From Phytophthora colocasiae (taxonomy: Eukaryota > Oomycota > Peronosporomycetes > Peronosporales > Peronosporaceae), in assembly GCA_018806915.1 (NCBI GenBank), contig JAGKQI010000094.1, positions 1 through 64,000 of the forward strand: 64,000 bases of DNA, written 5' to 3'. Position numbers and translations under genes: made by a program. Positions 1-10,699 of the stretch are shown here, one piece after another. Under the pieces are notes generated by a model. It made no database searches. It had not been told where the DNA came from and was given only the letters and a program-made list of their open reading frames with translations. How positions within the stretch are numbered: the stretch's first letter is position 1; each line of letters opens with the position of its first letter.

Positions 1-1357
1 AACGGATTTAGTATCTAGCATACTAAATCCTAATCAAAATGCAACGTGAGGCTCTGAGGCCATCTACGTATCTACTCGTGTGTGCCACACCATTATGTAC
101 CCACATAAATGCCAACTCCATGGAGTGTCACACATCATTGTATACCCACATAAATGTATCCACGTGTGTCACACACCAACGAGAAACATTCGTGTAACAT
201 CCCCATTACAACATCTCATTGCTCAGTACCATCCATAACAATACAGCAACTGTCAGCGGAATCGACATTATCATTAACTAATTGCCAGCCCACACTACCT
301 GAACAACCTTGTTGATCATGCTGACACCGAGGTCCAAGCAGAAGATCTACTTCTTGTTCTTAACCTTCACAGCATACGGCAAATCGTTGGGCGAATGGCA
401 AATGCATCCACTTTCCTGTCACTGAACACGGCGAACGCATTCGTGGTGACGGTAACCCCATCAACCACAGCCTCCACCACGACGATTTCCAAGTCATTGA
501 GGGCGTGGGTGGCTTATCTGAGCCATCTTCGCTTTATTGTATACCGCCAGATGACGACGCAGGTGAGTATTAGACTCTGCGCGTACATTTTGCCGTTCAT
601 TACTCCCCTCCCGCTCTAATGGGATCCGTGAACTCACTAGACCGTTGTGTAATCAAACTGCTTCCGCACGATTATTCTTTAAATCAAAATAGTGACAGAA
701 TGATGGCTGTCGACGGGTTGGCAGATCGACGTCGCTCGATGACAGGACGTCAGGACGTCATCTGAGTCGACACCGCGAAGTCGACAGCTCTACACAATTT
801 GCATGATATGCACAGTTCACAGTTCTTCGGCCCCTGCTCACCTATCAAGAAAACAATCCGATACTTCAAAAGTATTCTTCGTACTACCCAGCAAGATACG
901 TATTAATTGAGTTCACTTACAGCAGCGAAATGCTAACAGTAATTCACTCTGGTTGCCTAAATTAAATAAACTCTTTGTGCCAATTACTGTCGGAGTTAAT
1001 TCATTTGAGATAAAATAAAATTTTGTGTTTTACTATTTTTATTTTGGTCGACACATATGATTTTTGGTACCTCAGAGCTCCGTAACCTCAGGCTCCATAG
1101 AATTTTCCGTTCTTAGCGACCCTACACTCGCCATTCTGCCAGAGTTTCCCTTGTACTTTTTCCCGCCAATTTTTGTACTCCCGGAATTCTGCCATTGTGC
1201 TTGGAATTCTACCGATGCAGACTCGGGTTTCGGCCGGCGCTAGCGGTATTGTCGGTAACCGGTGTGTGTACTCGATTTCGGGCTTCCAATGCTCGAGATT
1301 AGTCCGCACCCCACAGAATTCCACCAAGGAAATCGCTACAGAAGTTACTGATTAAAC
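1..1357. other. Intergenic sequence, no recognisable gene
   Basis: No reading frame here has a recognisable family. Bases 87-165 hold two imperfect copies of a motif around CCCACATAAATG, which may be a fragment of an old LTR, but this is weak. Bases 960-1,060 are AT-rich. A small open frame at 395-619 shows no domain and I do not call it a gene. Confidence 0.5.
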
Positions 1358-1777
1358 GTGTGGCACATGAACGGACAGGAGTCGGATGAAGAGTTCAGCA
1401 TCCTCAAACTGAACAAAATGGGGCATAAGATCTTCCGCAGCCCCGTTGAAAACCTGGGTTGCTTATGTCGCGGAAACTATGCAGCTACATGCGACGATCG
1501 AACGAGTTTTTCTGCTATTGTAGAGTTGGAGAAGCGTTTTGGCACGGCAGAAGTTGGCAGCAATGCTTGCGAGTTCGAAGAGGAGAGTGCCCAAGACGGA
1601 AACCACTAAGCAATTTCTCTCGAGGTTGCAGAAGTCACAGTTCAAGATGTGGCTGGTTGGGAAGCAAAATCCCACGGATGTCAGTGAGATGTTGGCAAAG
1701 AGCTCCAATCACCCGACAACGCGAGAAGGTGATTCGTGATTTATCAAGGTTACTTCACGGCAAACGCTGCTTACTAG
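1358..1777 (+). pseudogene. RxLR-type WY-domain effector remnant, copy 1
   Basis: This is a decayed C-terminal part of a secreted oomycete effector with WY-fold modules; in intact relatives such proteins enter plant cells. Seen in three frames: an LKLNKMGHKIFRSP stretch (about 1,430), TWVAYVAE just after it in another frame, then LAAMLASSK and FKMWLVGKQNPTDVSEML (about 1,540-1,700), then a frame ending YFTANAAY and TAG at 1,775-1,777. These match the W-motif (WL..K.P..V...L) and Y-motif pattern of the family. No signal peptide, RxLR or EER motif is visible upstream, so the 5' half is missing. At least three frame changes break it. A similar relic lies at 17,683-18,053. Family assignment is from memory of the WY pattern; confidence is moderate. 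Confidence 0.6.
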
Positions 1778-2131
1778 CAGGGTTTGATGCATTTTACACG
1801 AAATAGCGGCTATGGGCTGTGGGACGACGCAGAACTGACACTTGAAGCTCACCTTCTAAGTGATAGTGCGTCGTTGTAATACCACATAGATATATACCAA
1901 AACGAGGTTTTGGAAGGCACCCAATTTCTGTTGTTTCCAGGTGCTGCATGATTAGATCTGGCATTTAGCTGTACTTCATGAGTACGTATGTGTGTGTTAG
2001 GGAGGGTCCTGTAATGTTGTCTACATTTAGGCGAAGTTTGTATTTCAAAAGCATAGAATCCACAGTTGTTGCCGTATCGCTGACACTGAAAACCAACACG
2101 AGGTCGTCATCGTGCTTAAAATGCAAACTTG

Positions 2132-2240
2132 TCGCTGGATTACGCCTGGAAGGTCAAGCTGTGGTCACCACGGAGCGTGAGCGAGGAGTGGGCGTAGGCT
2201 CAGAGACGCTACAGCGATGGGGGCTGGCACACGCCTTGAA
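2132..2240 (+). repeat. Dispersed ~105-bp repeat, copy A
   Basis: This stretch recurs nearly unchanged at 17,580-17,685, for example GTCGCTGGATTACGCCTGGA followed by TCAAGCTGTGGTCACCACGG. Both copies lie next to an RxLR/WY relic: here about 355 bp downstream of it, in the other locus immediately upstream. One frame reads TTERERGV and SETLQRWGLAH in both copies, so it may be coding debris, but I do not recognise a family. Confidence 0.75.
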
Positions 2241-3621
2241 GCGAATGGAGGGCAACAATTTCATGACTGATGTTCTACTGGACTTGGTGCACATGGCAGG
2301 CAAGGCTGTAGTGGGCAAAGGCACGCGTTTCACGACTGCATGAAGCGGGAAAGACCTGGGGCACGCAGGTCTAAAGTAGCTAGTTGTTCAAGTTTGCTCG
2401 TTAGTTTTATTGTGCTTTACAAGAGTTTTGGCATACGAATAGCGCCTCTAGAATCAACATTCCGTCCTAGAAGTTTATCCCACAAAGGGACGTAACACAA
2501 CGTTAAAAAATGTGTTTTTAGACGCTAGCAACGAATTACCGCATTTAAAATCTAACAAGATTCTTACCACCCTTGTGGTACGTATCATACGTTTTTAGTA
2601 GGAAGGTGCACTAACGCGTGCTGCGAGGAGTGATTTTGTAAAGCGCTATTACGATGTCTCTTCCTTTGCCTGACGAGGTTGCAGGTTCATTTAACGGTGA
2701 AGTTTGGGCGGCCATACACAAACAGCAGGTCCATTCATGGGGCACCGATTATATTTACTTTCATGCCTCAGGATGGACACGTTGTTCTTCGAGCCAAAAT
2801 CGCCAACGAGCCAGAACACTCTCCCTTGCTCTCTTAGTTAGAACTTTTACGCGTGAGACCAGGGTCAAATCATAAAGCTCTGCATGTTATTTGCCGGAGT
2901 CGAAACGTTGGAGTTACGTCTTAAGAGCTTCTTGGAGTTCCTCGATATAGAAGCAGAGTGTTCCTCCACAAACCCTTTGACAAACTTGATGCATTGAAGA
3001 GGCCACCGTGTCTTTCATTTATTTGCACGTTTTGTTTTTAAGCATGACGTTTCCACAGCGCCTGAAGACCGAACCCCATCGCGAAATTGACCGTGGCAAA
3101 ACTCCTATCACTGACGCTACAGCCGCTGAAGTCCCATGCCTCCGTAGAGGTACGTTAGAACGATAGACCGCCAACGCATGTCAATTGAAATTGTAAACTC
3201 TGACTAAAGGAGAGTGTTAGAGTATTTCTAGACGTGGAGTTTGACGCTTTTACTACAGCCATTCAACGAAAATCGGCCTCAAAATAACCTAACTCTTCAC
3301 TTTGGAGGCAGTTATTCAATGTTTATTCGAAGATGGCTCGCTTTAACTCAACGTTGGAGCCATCTTCGAGATTTGCTAAAACAACGAATTAGCCTGTGGT
3401 TTAACCACAACGCGTGCAAGGCACAATGCATGTTCATTAAAAAACTTTACTTCTAAGGATCACCCCGGGTTTCGCGACAAAGCTAGCTTTGCGCTTTCTG
3501 AAGCTTAATAAGTTTCCGGAAGTCGAAGACTCTCCGGTCCGAAAGTTTCTTCCAAGATCTACTAAATACGACCTGTGAAAACGCATAAGTGCGAACTGAA
3601 TAAGTTCGACTTAGGATTCGA
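2241..3621. other. Intergenic sequence, no recognisable gene
   Basis: Only short frames without recognisable domains. A small frame at 2,654-2,875 has no identifiable motif. The one structural feature is the 13-bp-arm hairpin at 3,327-3,369, listed separately. Confidence 0.5.
3327..3369. repeat. Isolated inverted repeat (13-bp arms, 17-nt loop)
   Basis: The left arm TCGAAGATGGCTC (3,327-3,339) is the exact reverse complement of GAGCCATCTTCGA (3,357-3,369). It lies in non-coding sequence with no tRNA-like or terminator-like context. It is longer than expected by chance, but lies outside the hairpin-dense element at 6,690-14,350. Confidence 0.8.
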
Positions 3622-3997
3622 CTATGACGGTAGACTCGGATGGTGATGTGGAGATGTCGCTCCCCCAGCCTATCTATGAAGTGATTCGTGCACCCGAATT
3701 GTCCAGCTGGGACCATGGTGCTCTGATAGAGTGGCTACGTGAGTGGGAGGAACGCTACGTAGAAGACACGTCACCGCTGCACGACCACTAGAGACGTATG
3801 AGAACGTGGTGGCCACGGTTAAGGGTTGTGTGAAACGTAAGTTGCTCAGGAACGACAAAATACGCAACACACCAAGATGTAGCGTTAAGCACAGCAAAAC
3901 CTTCATGCACACAGTGCAAGAGACAGTTTGCCAGCGCACGTCGAGCACGACAGATCCTGACTTCATCCCTCCCCTCCCCCTGTTTCACGCTATTTGA
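3622..3997 (+). pseudogene. gag: Ty3/gypsy gag fragment
   Basis: A frame from about 3,623 reads YEVIRAPELSSWDHGALIEW and LREWEERY. A second frame continues YENVVATVKGCVKRKLL to a stop near 3,997. The pattern of a short hydrophobic start, a Trp-rich ..W....L..W..EWE helix and a V..VKG.V segment fits the N-terminal capsid region of oomycete Ty3/gypsy Gag proteins as I know them. The fragment is out of frame near 3,785 and lacks a zinc knuckle and any pol sequence, so it is a dead piece. No LTR is visible next to it. It could belong to the same lineage as the gag at 19,150-20,248, but the similarity is only in general pattern. Confidence 0.45.
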
Positions 3998-4403
3998 CGG
4001 TTTGACGCTATGCAGAACGACGATAGGCGCTGCTGGAGCTCTAGGGCAGTGACGGCTACTGCAGGAGCCCTAGGGAGCGTAGGGATTACCCGTGGTGAGG
4101 TTGGCGCTGTGGAGGGTCGGCGAGAGACTCGTGCGCGCTGCACCGCTCGCGCTTGTACATGCTATCTGAGTTCAGGCTCACGATGCTGGTTTGGTTCGCG
4201 ACTCATGCGCGTTGCTGTTTATGTAGGCTCAAAGGTCAGTTGAACTGCTGTCATTTTCAGAAAGTGTTTTATTTACAGCACGTTAATCTATTCTACTGAC
4301 AATGCAGGCCCGACTGCTCGTGGCACTAAAACTTGGCCGAATCACTTTGCACAATTTCCGCTTGTTGCTCCCCCGATAGACTGGCGTATCTCGACCAGCA
4401 GCG
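3998..4403. other. Intergenic sequence, no recognisable gene
   Basis: No supported coding frame. Around 4,036-4,080 there is a short imperfect direct repeat (GGAGCTCTAGGG and GGAGCCCTAGGG). Nothing else recognisable. Confidence 0.45.
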
Positions 4404-6030
4404 TCAACACCTCCTACAGTTCCAAGAGCATACAGTAAGTGCACACAGGAAGCCTGCTTCGACCACAGGCGACACGGACTCGATATCTACTGCCCAGCCA
4501 GCTGGCATCCCTAACAGCTCCATTCGCGTGCTTTCGGCTCCAATCAGAGCGGAGACTGGGTAGGTCTTCTCGAAGGCGGCGCTCGTTGACGTTAAACACG
4601 TGGATTGCCGGAGATGCTTGAACGTAAAACGATATGATTCGCACATTCCGAGTTCGAACCGAGCAGAAGTACGATGGTATTTGCGCTCGGTCTTTACATA
4701 CTCGCGAAACAAGCCAGCTCGAGCCATAGCGCTGGCGTGCCTAACCATGCGCTCATCAACTCCGGGCGCCAAAGCAAAGGCACTTTGAGCACGCACACTT
4801 TCACCTCGGCACAGGACGAGAAGCTGCTCAATGAGGGCGCCAAGCGTCAGCTTGCGCCTTAGCGTGACGTCACGCTTAATAGCGGCGTTGTACGTCTCAC
4901 AGGGGATGCATTGGTGAGCATAGCCGCCCAGCCCGTATGATAACATTGCCATCGCCACACACGATCGTTTAACCACACCGTTCTGAAGTAGCTAACGAAC
5001 CGATCTAGCTGAGTGTATCCTTCCCATTTTTGAAGAATCTCATCCTTGCGCTCTTGAAACTCCAAATCAGATCTGGAAAAGTGCATTTCGTGAACGTCGC
5101 GCATTATCATTGCTGCGATGCTGGTGTCGAAAGCCCGTGTTTTCTCGTAGATCTTCTTAGCCACATGAAAGTAGCACATCAAAAACTTATACGGGCTGCT
5201 GTCTCCTCCAAAACTTTCATTAAGCGCATTCCATTGCGCGCTATCAGCATTTCCCATTGCGAAATGAACGCGAAACAACCTTCCAGTCACTTCAAAAAAC
5301 ACTTTTGACAGCATTGACAGAACCTCAGCGTAATGGGGCTGCTGCTGCTGGGACACAATAAAAATTGCAAGAGGATGAAACTTTCTTGCACGATCCGAAA
5401 TCCCAATTACTATGGCTTGGTACCCAGTCTGGGTGAGCTTGTACGTGGCGTCCACATTGCAAAATAGAGAAAAACAGGATCACGAGTCAGCTTGACGGAG
5501 CAGCTTTTTCGTGATTTAACCACAAAAGGGTGAGCATCGCTCTCCCATTTCCGACAACTGGTCTGCCATCGCTATCCGTTCCATACATAAACGTGAAAGC
5601 TGCATTGTCTTCTTCAGCGCCTGTAAACCCGTTTTCACAGTAAGCTTCCAGGCGGAATAAGCGCCCCAATGCGGTCACTGCCGCCCAGCGTTGTCGTAAC
5701 ATGGTGGTAAACAAAACGCTGGACAGCAGAGAGCGGTGGAGCTGTTTCCTCATCGAGGCAAAGCGCTGAATTAGCGCTCTCCAAATACGAACAGGGCGTA
5801 GACCCTGCGTGGCCCAGTCTCGGGCGAGTTCCTTCATGGTAGGCGTTAGGCGAGGCCTGGCGTGAATGCTCGCACGTGGTGTAACGCGATGCGAGAAGAG
5901 CTCGTCCACGGCCACATCGTGCTCTCTGGCACGAACGGACGCGCCCACGCCATGGGCACGGTGCTTAAGCCTGACGATACTGCCGCAGAGGCACGCTTCG
6001 CACCTACAGCGTAGCAGCTGCGTCCGCATC
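4404..6030 (-). pseudogene. MULE (Mutator-like) transposase pseudogene
   Basis: Read on the minus strand, the parts follow MULE transposase order. The N-terminal frame (6,029-5,487) has LTPTMKELARDWATQGLRP, a conserved helix of oomycete MULE proteins. The catalytic core (5,455-4,859) starts DATYKLT, the first catalytic Asp, then AMGNADSAQWNAL with the second Asp and LMCYFHVAKK with the C/H pair. The next frame (4,976-4,404) has CETYNAAIKRDVTLRRKL with the likely catalytic Glu. Near 4,414-4,500 another frame holds the last Cys residues of a SWIM-like zinc finger (VCTYCMLLEL). The three catalytic residues survive, but frames break near 5,470, 4,900 and 4,480, so it is not functional as it stands. 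No terminal inverted repeats were identified. Confidence 0.75.
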
Positions 6031-6689
6031 GCGTGCGTAGCAGCATCAGCGCGAACATTGCACTGGCCAACGTCACTCCATGCAATGGAGAATCGCTTTG
6101 AGCGAGTCCAGCAGTATGTCGGCGTCCCGAGCGAGGCATGCTTGGGGTGAGGTGGTCAGGAGGCGGCCAAGGCATTGGGGAGGAACTGGATGGCGAGGAG
6201 GGGGTGCGTATTGCAGAGTGAGCCAGCAGTACTTTGTCAGAATTGCACTAGATCCTATTGGATAAAACTGGTTTTTGCGATGAATATGATTGAATAAATA
6301 CATTGTCGTGAGACCAGTAGATTGAAGTGGTTGTGGCGCGTATGTATGTAGTGGCGGTCTCTCTTTGTACGTGGAGGCTAGTGGATTTTACTGTGCTGGT
6401 GAATGTAGTACTGTGCCTGTTATGGTTTTTGCCGTGAAAAGGACACGTCCTCCTCCAGGAACCTGGCTACGCTACGTTTTAGAGAAGCTGGCGGATGTTA
6501 GCATGTTGACATCATGAGAGCCGTGCAGGCTGCGGTGCTGCACTCTCAAGAATAAGTTCGTACCTGATGTTACGTCTCAGGTTCCGTCAGAAGCTCAAGG
6601 TGGACCTATCGAATTGATGACTGTGACGCGCGGATTTTCCTCTACTATGAGGACTTTAAGGTATGGAGGATAATGGTCCCCTGAGCCTC
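6031..6689. other. Intergenic or 5' flank of element G
   Basis: No recognisable coding sequence. This may contain the remaining end of the MULE element and the leader or 5' LTR of the Ty3/gypsy relic that follows, but I could not find a matching LTR pair. Confidence 0.4.
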
Positions 6690-7240
6690 CGAAGAACGAG
6701 TTCAGATCGAGGCAGAGTTTCTCGATCTGCAACAGGGCAAGGGATGATGTTCACACCTTTGCCCAGCGTGCTCGATGCTTGGTATCGAACATAGTAGCCA
6801 ACCGCCCGATCGGCACGAGGCCACCAAGGTCGTCACGTTCATGAAGGGACTAAGAGATGGTCCGGTCAAAACATATCTCTTTCGAGAGTATCCGAATACT
6901 CTCGAAGAAGCGATCAGCCTTGCGATGCAAGAGGAGTTTAGCCAGCGTCAAGCTAAACTCCCATGCGGAACAGCCCCGCCGAAGCCGGCGCGTCCTGTTT
7001 CCCCCTCTCAGACGGGAGGTCCAGAACCTATGGACCTCTCCGGAGTACTACGACTGCTGGTCAACAACGGCGTAAGAACGATCAAGGTTCGATGTTACCT
7101 GTGTGGTAACATCGCGGTCACCTACCACGCAAGTGCACAGCGGGCAGGCGTTCAAAAAACGCCAAGGACCAGTAGGCGCGGGGCGTCCCCTACTGGTAAT
7201 GCAATCTCGCGTGTCGAACTCGGACACGCGCGACGTTGAA
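6690..7240 (+). pseudogene. gag: Element G gag remnant
   Basis: The N-terminal part is read in one frame as FLDLQQGK and VHTFAQRARCLVSNIVANRP. After a frame change it continues EATKVVTFMKGLRDGPVK and FREYPNTLEEAISLAMQEEF, a capsid C-terminal region typical of oomycete Ty3/gypsy Gag. PEPMDLSG marks the linker before the zinc knuckle. The knuckle itself is damaged: CYLCGN remains but the His and last Cys are out of register. Three strong inverted repeats lie inside coding sequence: 6,883-6,904, 6,933-6,961 and 7,091-7,113, the last over the knuckle codons. Confidence 0.75.
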
Positions 7241-7539
7241 AAAACTGCTGCCCCCCAGCGAGAAGGTTTCTCGCTGCGGGATGCAAGATGACAAAGCCAG
7301 ACGCGTCATCCTGAACGTGATGTCGAAGAGTGAACTCTCTTCGTGCCCTAGTCAGACTCGGGCGCGTCGAACGACTTTGTTCGACAGGGAAGTCTTCCGA
7401 AAGGCTTGACTTCGAAGAGACCGACACGCCCTCGCGGCGTGTTGGAGGTGCAGTTGGCAACAAGGTGCCACCGTGAGGACTGAGAAGCGCGTAGTCCGTG
7501 TGCGCTTCTCTTACAGAACGAAGGACGTTTTGTAGAAGA

Positions 7540-9280
7540 CCTTATCGTCTTGGATCTGAACGATAAGTTCGACTTTGGTATTAGGCATGCCGTGGCTTGC
7601 ACGGTATGACCCGGTGATCAACTGGGAGAAGCGTACGCTCGTACGCTTCCAACAACACATGCGCGACAAAGAGGCGATGTTCCCTGTCAGTGCTGCACAT
7701 GCACCGGCCGGTGCATGTGAATCCCCAGTTGAGGCAGCAGCGGCCGCCGCTGCCTCCGATCGCCGCCGGCGACCATCAACGACTCCGGGAGTCGTTGGTG
7801 AGAAAATGTGTCGACTCAGAAATCTACAGGCCGAAGGGTCGCGGTCACATGAGTGATGCTCAGATGAATGTGAATCACCTGACCAACGTAAACATCTGAA
7901 TGATGTTTTGTGCACATAGTGATGGTCCAGGTGAATCGCATTCACCTGAGAAGAAGGTAACATACCGGTATCCTTGCAGAGGTACTTCAAGGGTCGCACC
8001 GACGACGTCGCGTTAACTCTGGGAGTTGACGGGAAATACAAATAAAAATTCGAGGAACCGAAGGCGTGCGTCAGCTCTGGGAGCCTGACTTGCCCGCTGC
8101 TTTACGCGTCGCTGCTAGATTCGCTGGGAACTGGCGATCGTTCGCATCAGCTCCGGGAGCTGATGATGCGTGTACAGGCGAAGACGTTCGCTTGCTAGAT
8201 TCTGGGAACTAGCGATCGTGCGTCAGCTCACGGAGGCTGACGATATGTGTACAAGCGATCACTCGCTGGCGCAGGAAGCTAGCGAGGCACGTCGACTCCG
8301 GGAGTCGACGATGCGGTTGCTTCATCCGGTAGGAGCGGATGGAGGCGCAGCGGTTCAGGGAACTGAGTGCGCGGCAGGAGGTGCTGGCGATTTGCAAACG
8401 TCCAGCACCGAAAAAACTCTCGCGATATGCTCACGTGCAGCGGGTGCTGCACGCGATGAGCGGCACACAAGCAGTGCTTGAATGTGTGCGGAGTCAGCGG
8501 AAGGAATCCGCTGACGATGGCGATAAAGTCCCGTCAAGGTGGGATGCCTTGGACGTGGAGCGCCTGGAGCTGAGCTCCATGGCAGCGAACCTTCGCGGCG
8601 CAAGCTCAGGGAGCTTTGCGAGTCCCAGTCCGTGACTGTGGAGGGTGTGTCTGCAGTGCAGGACGCCGGAAGTGTCAAGGCGTTGAACGTCTTGGACACG
8701 AACTGATACTGCGGTACAGTATCCAGAGGCGCGCGGCACCAGCTCCAGTGAGCTGTGGTGAGTCTCAGTCCGTGACTGAGAGGGTGTATCTGCAGGGCAG
8801 ACACCGAGTGTCGAGACGTTGAACGTCTTACGACACGTACCTGAGTACTGAGTTACAGTACCGGAACTGATGCGGTTGGAGAATCCGCCGACGAGTGCGT
8901 CGGCGTTGACCGCACTTCCAACGATGAGTTGGAAAGCGCTTCATGCTTGCGAGACTTGTACGATGGACGCATCGAACAAATTTGCATTCTCTCGAGATAT
9001 CGAGGAAGAGTGGATCGCGAAGCGAAGAGCTGAAACAGCTCGTCGTCGATGGGATCACTGAGGTGATGACTCCCTCAGTGCGAAGACTAAACAGCGCTTC
9101 GAGGAGCAGGATTGGGACTCGTTGAGGTCGAGTCCCTATACGAGATTCTGCCCGGGAGTACAAGGATGTACTCCCGGATGAGATTCCTTCCGGAGCTTCC
9201 GAAGGACAAGGGCCGGCCACAGCACGAGATTGATCTCGTGCCGGGCACGATGTACTGTGTTACGCGGCGGTAGCGCACTG
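7540..9280 (+). pseudogene. pol: Element G protease end and PR-RT linker remnant
   Basis: LVLGMPWLARYDPVINWEKR (about 7,572-7,632) is the C-terminal ILG-type motif of a Ty3/gypsy protease, followed by RTLVRF. The upstream DTG/DSG active site is not recognisable. From about 8,340, FRELSARQEVLAICKR, then APKKLSRYAHVQRV, then after breaks LPTMSWKAL and near 9,220 HEID-type sequence, correspond to the long linker before RT in this lineage. Stops and frame changes are frequent. Most of the strongest hairpins lie here, including the CTC-NGG-GAG series at 7,777-8,310 and a 24-bp perfect palindrome at 7,696-7,719. Confidence 0.65.
8041..8310. repeat. Imperfect ~75-bp tandem repeats, each with a CTC-NGG-GAG hairpin
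   Basis: Three to four imperfect units can be followed. They share GCTAGATTC-type, CTGGGAACT-type, GCGATCGT and ATGTGTACA-type segments. Each contains a stem around CTC-NGG-GAG. The outer arms differ between units but remain complementary: CATCAG/CTGATG at 8,145-8,165, CGTCAG/CTGACG at 8,221-8,242 and CGTCGA/TCGACG at 8,290-8,310. A unit at 8,070-8,089 has GTCAG/CTGAC with a one-base bulge. Related stems lie at 7,777-7,797 and 8,011-8,031. Confidence 0.7.
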
Positions 9281-9830
9281 CCGCGTGGAACCAAAATGTA
9301 CGAAGCGATCGACGACTTCTTTTGAAAGTCTAAAAAATTCAATGTCTTGCAGAGTCAAGTGCGGGAATCAAAGTCCCCGCACAGTGCTCCACACGTTCTG
9401 TGTTAAGAAACCACAGGGCGGCTGGCGTTTCGTTCATGCGTCAAAACAAGCTGAACGATGCGACGATACCGGCGCAGACGCTTCGATACCGCGAAAAAGA
9501 TGTTATCATCGATTCGATGGCGCTTGGCACTTATCTTCAAGAAGTGCTGCTAGATCACCTGCGTGATGGATTCATACACCCGAAATCCTCATGCGTGGGA
9601 GAGGTTTACATCCCTCTCTCTCACAGCAGTAAAGCACTCAATCCGGTATGCTTTGGGAGTGACTCCGTCATGCCACAGAAAGGGGCTTAAGAACGCCCCT
9701 GCGGACGTTCAATAGATGCACGCGACACATCCCTGTTGCGCTCAGTGCGCGACTTCGCACCGAGCTAAGCTTTGACGACGTGTTCGTCCACAGCCGGGCT
9801 ATGTGAACGGGGAAGACGAATTGAGATGCA
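9281..9830 (+). pseudogene. pol: Element G reverse transcriptase remnant
   Basis: FCVKKPQGGWRFVHA (about 9,390-9,440) and, after a frame change, KLNDATIPAQTLRYREKD are the first conserved RT blocks of Ty3/gypsy elements. GLKNAPADVQ (about 9,690) is the P..LKNAP block. SFDDVFVHSRA (about 9,768-9,800) holds the catalytic YxDD motif with Tyr replaced by Ser. The region between the first blocks and GLKNAP is scrambled and shorter than normal, so catalytic block A is lost. Not functional. Confidence 0.7.
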
Positions 9831-10019
9831 CAAGGTGCATCTCCGGGAAGCTGCTAGAAGCTTATGCAAGGAAACATAAGTTGTAACATCTTCCGGGGCG
9901 AGGCGGAAGACTACCCGTGTTGGGAGGTGTCTCGTGGGGAAAGCAACGTGCGTGCGCCCCTGACCAGAAGAGAAGGTCAGAGTGATCAATCGGCTGTAAT
10001 GTGTATTATTATTATGCCC

Positions 10020-10430
10020 ATTGCGCCGCCATCCAATGTGAAGGAACTGTAGGAGGCAGTATCTTGGGCTTTGCAATCGGATGTGCATTGATGCAACACG
10101 ATCACGAAGGGTGTGTGATCGTGTAAGTCTACTATCAATCGCGTCAGCTGAAGCCAGCTGAAGACGTAACTATCCCCGTACATGACAAGGGCTCCTTGCG
10201 CATGAAGTATGCACTCGCAAAGTTCAAGCAAAGTGTATCTACTTGGGAGTAGACCGTTTCGTGGTCTATACAGACCACGCATCATTGCTGATACGGCGAT
10301 TAAAGTCGCCGCACATCTCGCAACGTATGGCGAGATGGTAGTCCATCTTCGCGGAGTACAACTTCCGGAAGAGTACAAACCCGGAAGACTCAATGTAGTA
10401 GCCGACGCGTTATCTCTGTCGACCTGACTA
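10020..10430 (+). pseudogene. pol: Element G RNase H remnant
   Basis: GFAIGCALMQHDHEG (about 10,070-10,112) is the start of the Ty3/gypsy RNase H fold; the preceding DASD-type Asp is lost. YYQSRQLKPAE follows in another frame. PEEYKPGRLNVVADALS (about 10,366-10,420) is the C-terminal HxxGxxNxxADALSR-type motif. A 10-bp-arm inverted repeat (10,096-10,105 with 10,115-10,124) covers the first motif. Frames are broken at least three times. Confidence 0.65.
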
Positions 10431-10699
10431 TGCGGAGACGGTCGACGCCAACTGCGTTGGCACGTCGTGGAGAGAACAAGTGTGCCGTCGTCAACGTTGA
10501 TTGACGACGTGAAAGTTGCGTGCAATGCAAGGGGATGCAAACGCGAAGGGGCTGCTGGAGTTCCTCACGCGGCACCTTCCGACGTGGCACGTCGGAAGCT
10601 AACCCCTCATCTTCGAGCTCGTGTTTCCACCGCCTCATCGTGTACACGAAGGCCTGCACTGTTGTACAGTGCAGTGAGACGACAATGCGGATCGCATTG

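Noticed and set aside
395..619. Small frame near the left end
   Set aside because: Low-complexity Thr/Ser stretch without start context, domain or a related copy in the window.
1088..1327. Reverse-strand 79-codon frame before the effector relic
   Set aside because: No recognisable motif, no repeat elsewhere, and overlapping frames on the plus strand are equally open.
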